Source: an uncultured Bacteroidales bacterium
Lineage (GTDB): Bacteria; Bacteroidota; Bacteroidia; Bacteroidales; Paludibacteraceae
Assembly: GCA_937885465.1 (NCBI GenBank)
Contig: CAKZZM010000132.1
Span: forward strand, 1-6,043
DNA: 6,043 nt
Direction: 5' to 3'
The notes beneath the pieces were generated by a model. The model was not told the origin of the DNA. It searched no databases and saw only the letters and a program-made list of their open reading frames with translations. This document shows positions 5,433-6,043 of this stretch, piece after piece (the first letter of the stretch is position 1; the number at the start of each line of letters is the position of its first letter). Position numbers and translations under genes: made by a program.

Positions 5433-6043
5433 TTATTTGGTTTCTGTGATATTCAAATCTTTGTAAATAAAATTGGTCAGTTCGTACTGGTCGGGACGTT
5501 CCACTACATCCAGTTTGTGCTCCACGGTCATCGTGCAGCGCTGCATAGTGATATGGTCGGCATAAGACATAGGCACGTCCTTGCGGTCCTTGAGGTCATA
5601 GAACTGGGTCCATGGATGGATGTACAGGAACCATGTAGCCTCGCCGTTGATGTCCTCTACCGTAACATACTCATAGCGTTGCGGGGTATCGGGACGCATC
5701 TTGAGCCAGAGGACACGTGCTGCTTTATTGACCTGAATACGGCGCATTAGGATATTGCGGTTGTGTACGGACTCGGAGCCGAGTGTGAGACAGCCGTGAC
5801 AGAAGCCATAGACACAGTCCTCTATCAGCACACGCTCGTTCGCTCCGTTGCCGACGGACTTGGCAGGATCATCCGCCCAAGGTCCTTTGCCTCCCTTCAT
5901 AGCTATAGCATCATCGTTGACCTCCATATAACAGCGGCGGATGAGGATATCGTGAACGGCATCGAGGTCGATGGCATCGGTGGACGGACCTTTGCGGTCC
6001 GCCGGTTCGGCAGGCGAAGAGATATGCAGATGCTGGAGCCGCA
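5433..6043 (-). CDS. GH28 polygalacturonase or rhamnogalacturonan hydrolase, N-terminus outside the window
   Basis: This is the C-terminal 202 residues of a right-handed beta-helix pectinase of family GH28; the frame is open to the right edge. Counting from the first complete codon at 6041, GPSTDAIDLDAVHDILIRRC (18-37) is the usual TDGID-type segment. EVNDDAIAMKGGKG (40-53) carries the paired catalytic aspartates, and GFCHGCLTLGSE (79-90) corresponds to the GHG motif. VLWLKMRPDT fits the place of the RIK motif. The ATG at 5927 lies inside the domain and is not the start. The enzyme hydrolyses alpha-galacturonosyl linkages. Context (rhamnosidase, rhamnose mutarotase, GH105, acetylesterase) favours rhamnogalacturonan over plain homogalacturonan, but the exact bond cannot be read from the sequence. 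It is the most upstream gene visible in the operon. Confidence 0.9.
   Translation of the reverse strand, partial: RLQHLHISSPAEPADRKGPSTDAIDLDAVHDILIRRCYMEVNDDAIAMKGGKGPWADDPAKSVGNGANERVLIEDCVYGFCHGCLTLGSESVHNRNILMRRIQVNKAARVLWLKMRPDTPQRYEYVTVEDINGEATWFLYIHPWTQFYDLKDRKDVPMSYADHITMQRCTMTVEHKLDVVERPDQYELTNFIYKDLNITETK

Overview
The window looks like a polysaccharide-utilisation region of a gut-type Bacteroidales bacterium; the genus cannot be fixed from this sequence. The grounds are the gene content (GH28, GH105, CE12-type esterase and GH106 enzymes packed together), the absence of Shine-Dalgarno sequences before the starts, and short tandem repeats of a kind I associate with Bacteroidales genomes.

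Layout: positions 1-53 are the 3' part of a plus-strand tRNA-His(GTG), followed by an intrinsic terminator at 65-90. Positions 91-330 hold no convincing gene, but contain an unexplained stretch next to the tRNA end and a strong hairpin at 277-303. From 331 to the right edge every gene is on the minus strand, in one tightly packed operon transcribed right to left and convergent with the tRNA: a GH28 pectinase (N-terminus outside the window), a GH105 unsaturated rhamnogalacturonyl hydrolase, L-rhamnose mutarotase (rhaM), a two-domain SGNH/CE12-type acetylesterase, and a GH106-like alpha-L-rhamnosidase. Gene gaps are 5, 15, 27 (to the upstream of two possible starts) and 15 bases.

Together the genes fit breakdown of a rhamnose- and galacturonate-rich pectin, most likely rhamnogalacturonan I. 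GH28 would cut galacturonosyl linkages, the esterase would remove acetyl groups, GH105 would remove unsaturated uronic acid left by a lyase, GH106 would release rhamnose, and the cytoplasmic mutarotase would equilibrate rhamnose anomers for catabolism. Three of the four enzymes other than RhaM show signal peptides; the GH28 N-terminus is not visible. No lyase, SusC/SusD pair, transporter or regulator is in view; these may lie beyond the right edge.

The most unusual aspect is a set of short repeat families lying across gene junctions and inside coding sequence: 15-base units (ATGGTAAATGACYAA type) in frame inside GH106 and again at the GH105/rhaM junction; 7-base units (CAATGTA/CGATGTA on the plus strand) that encode two signal-peptide cores and, in another frame, a loop in GH106; and AAAGTTGA-type leaders before two starts.
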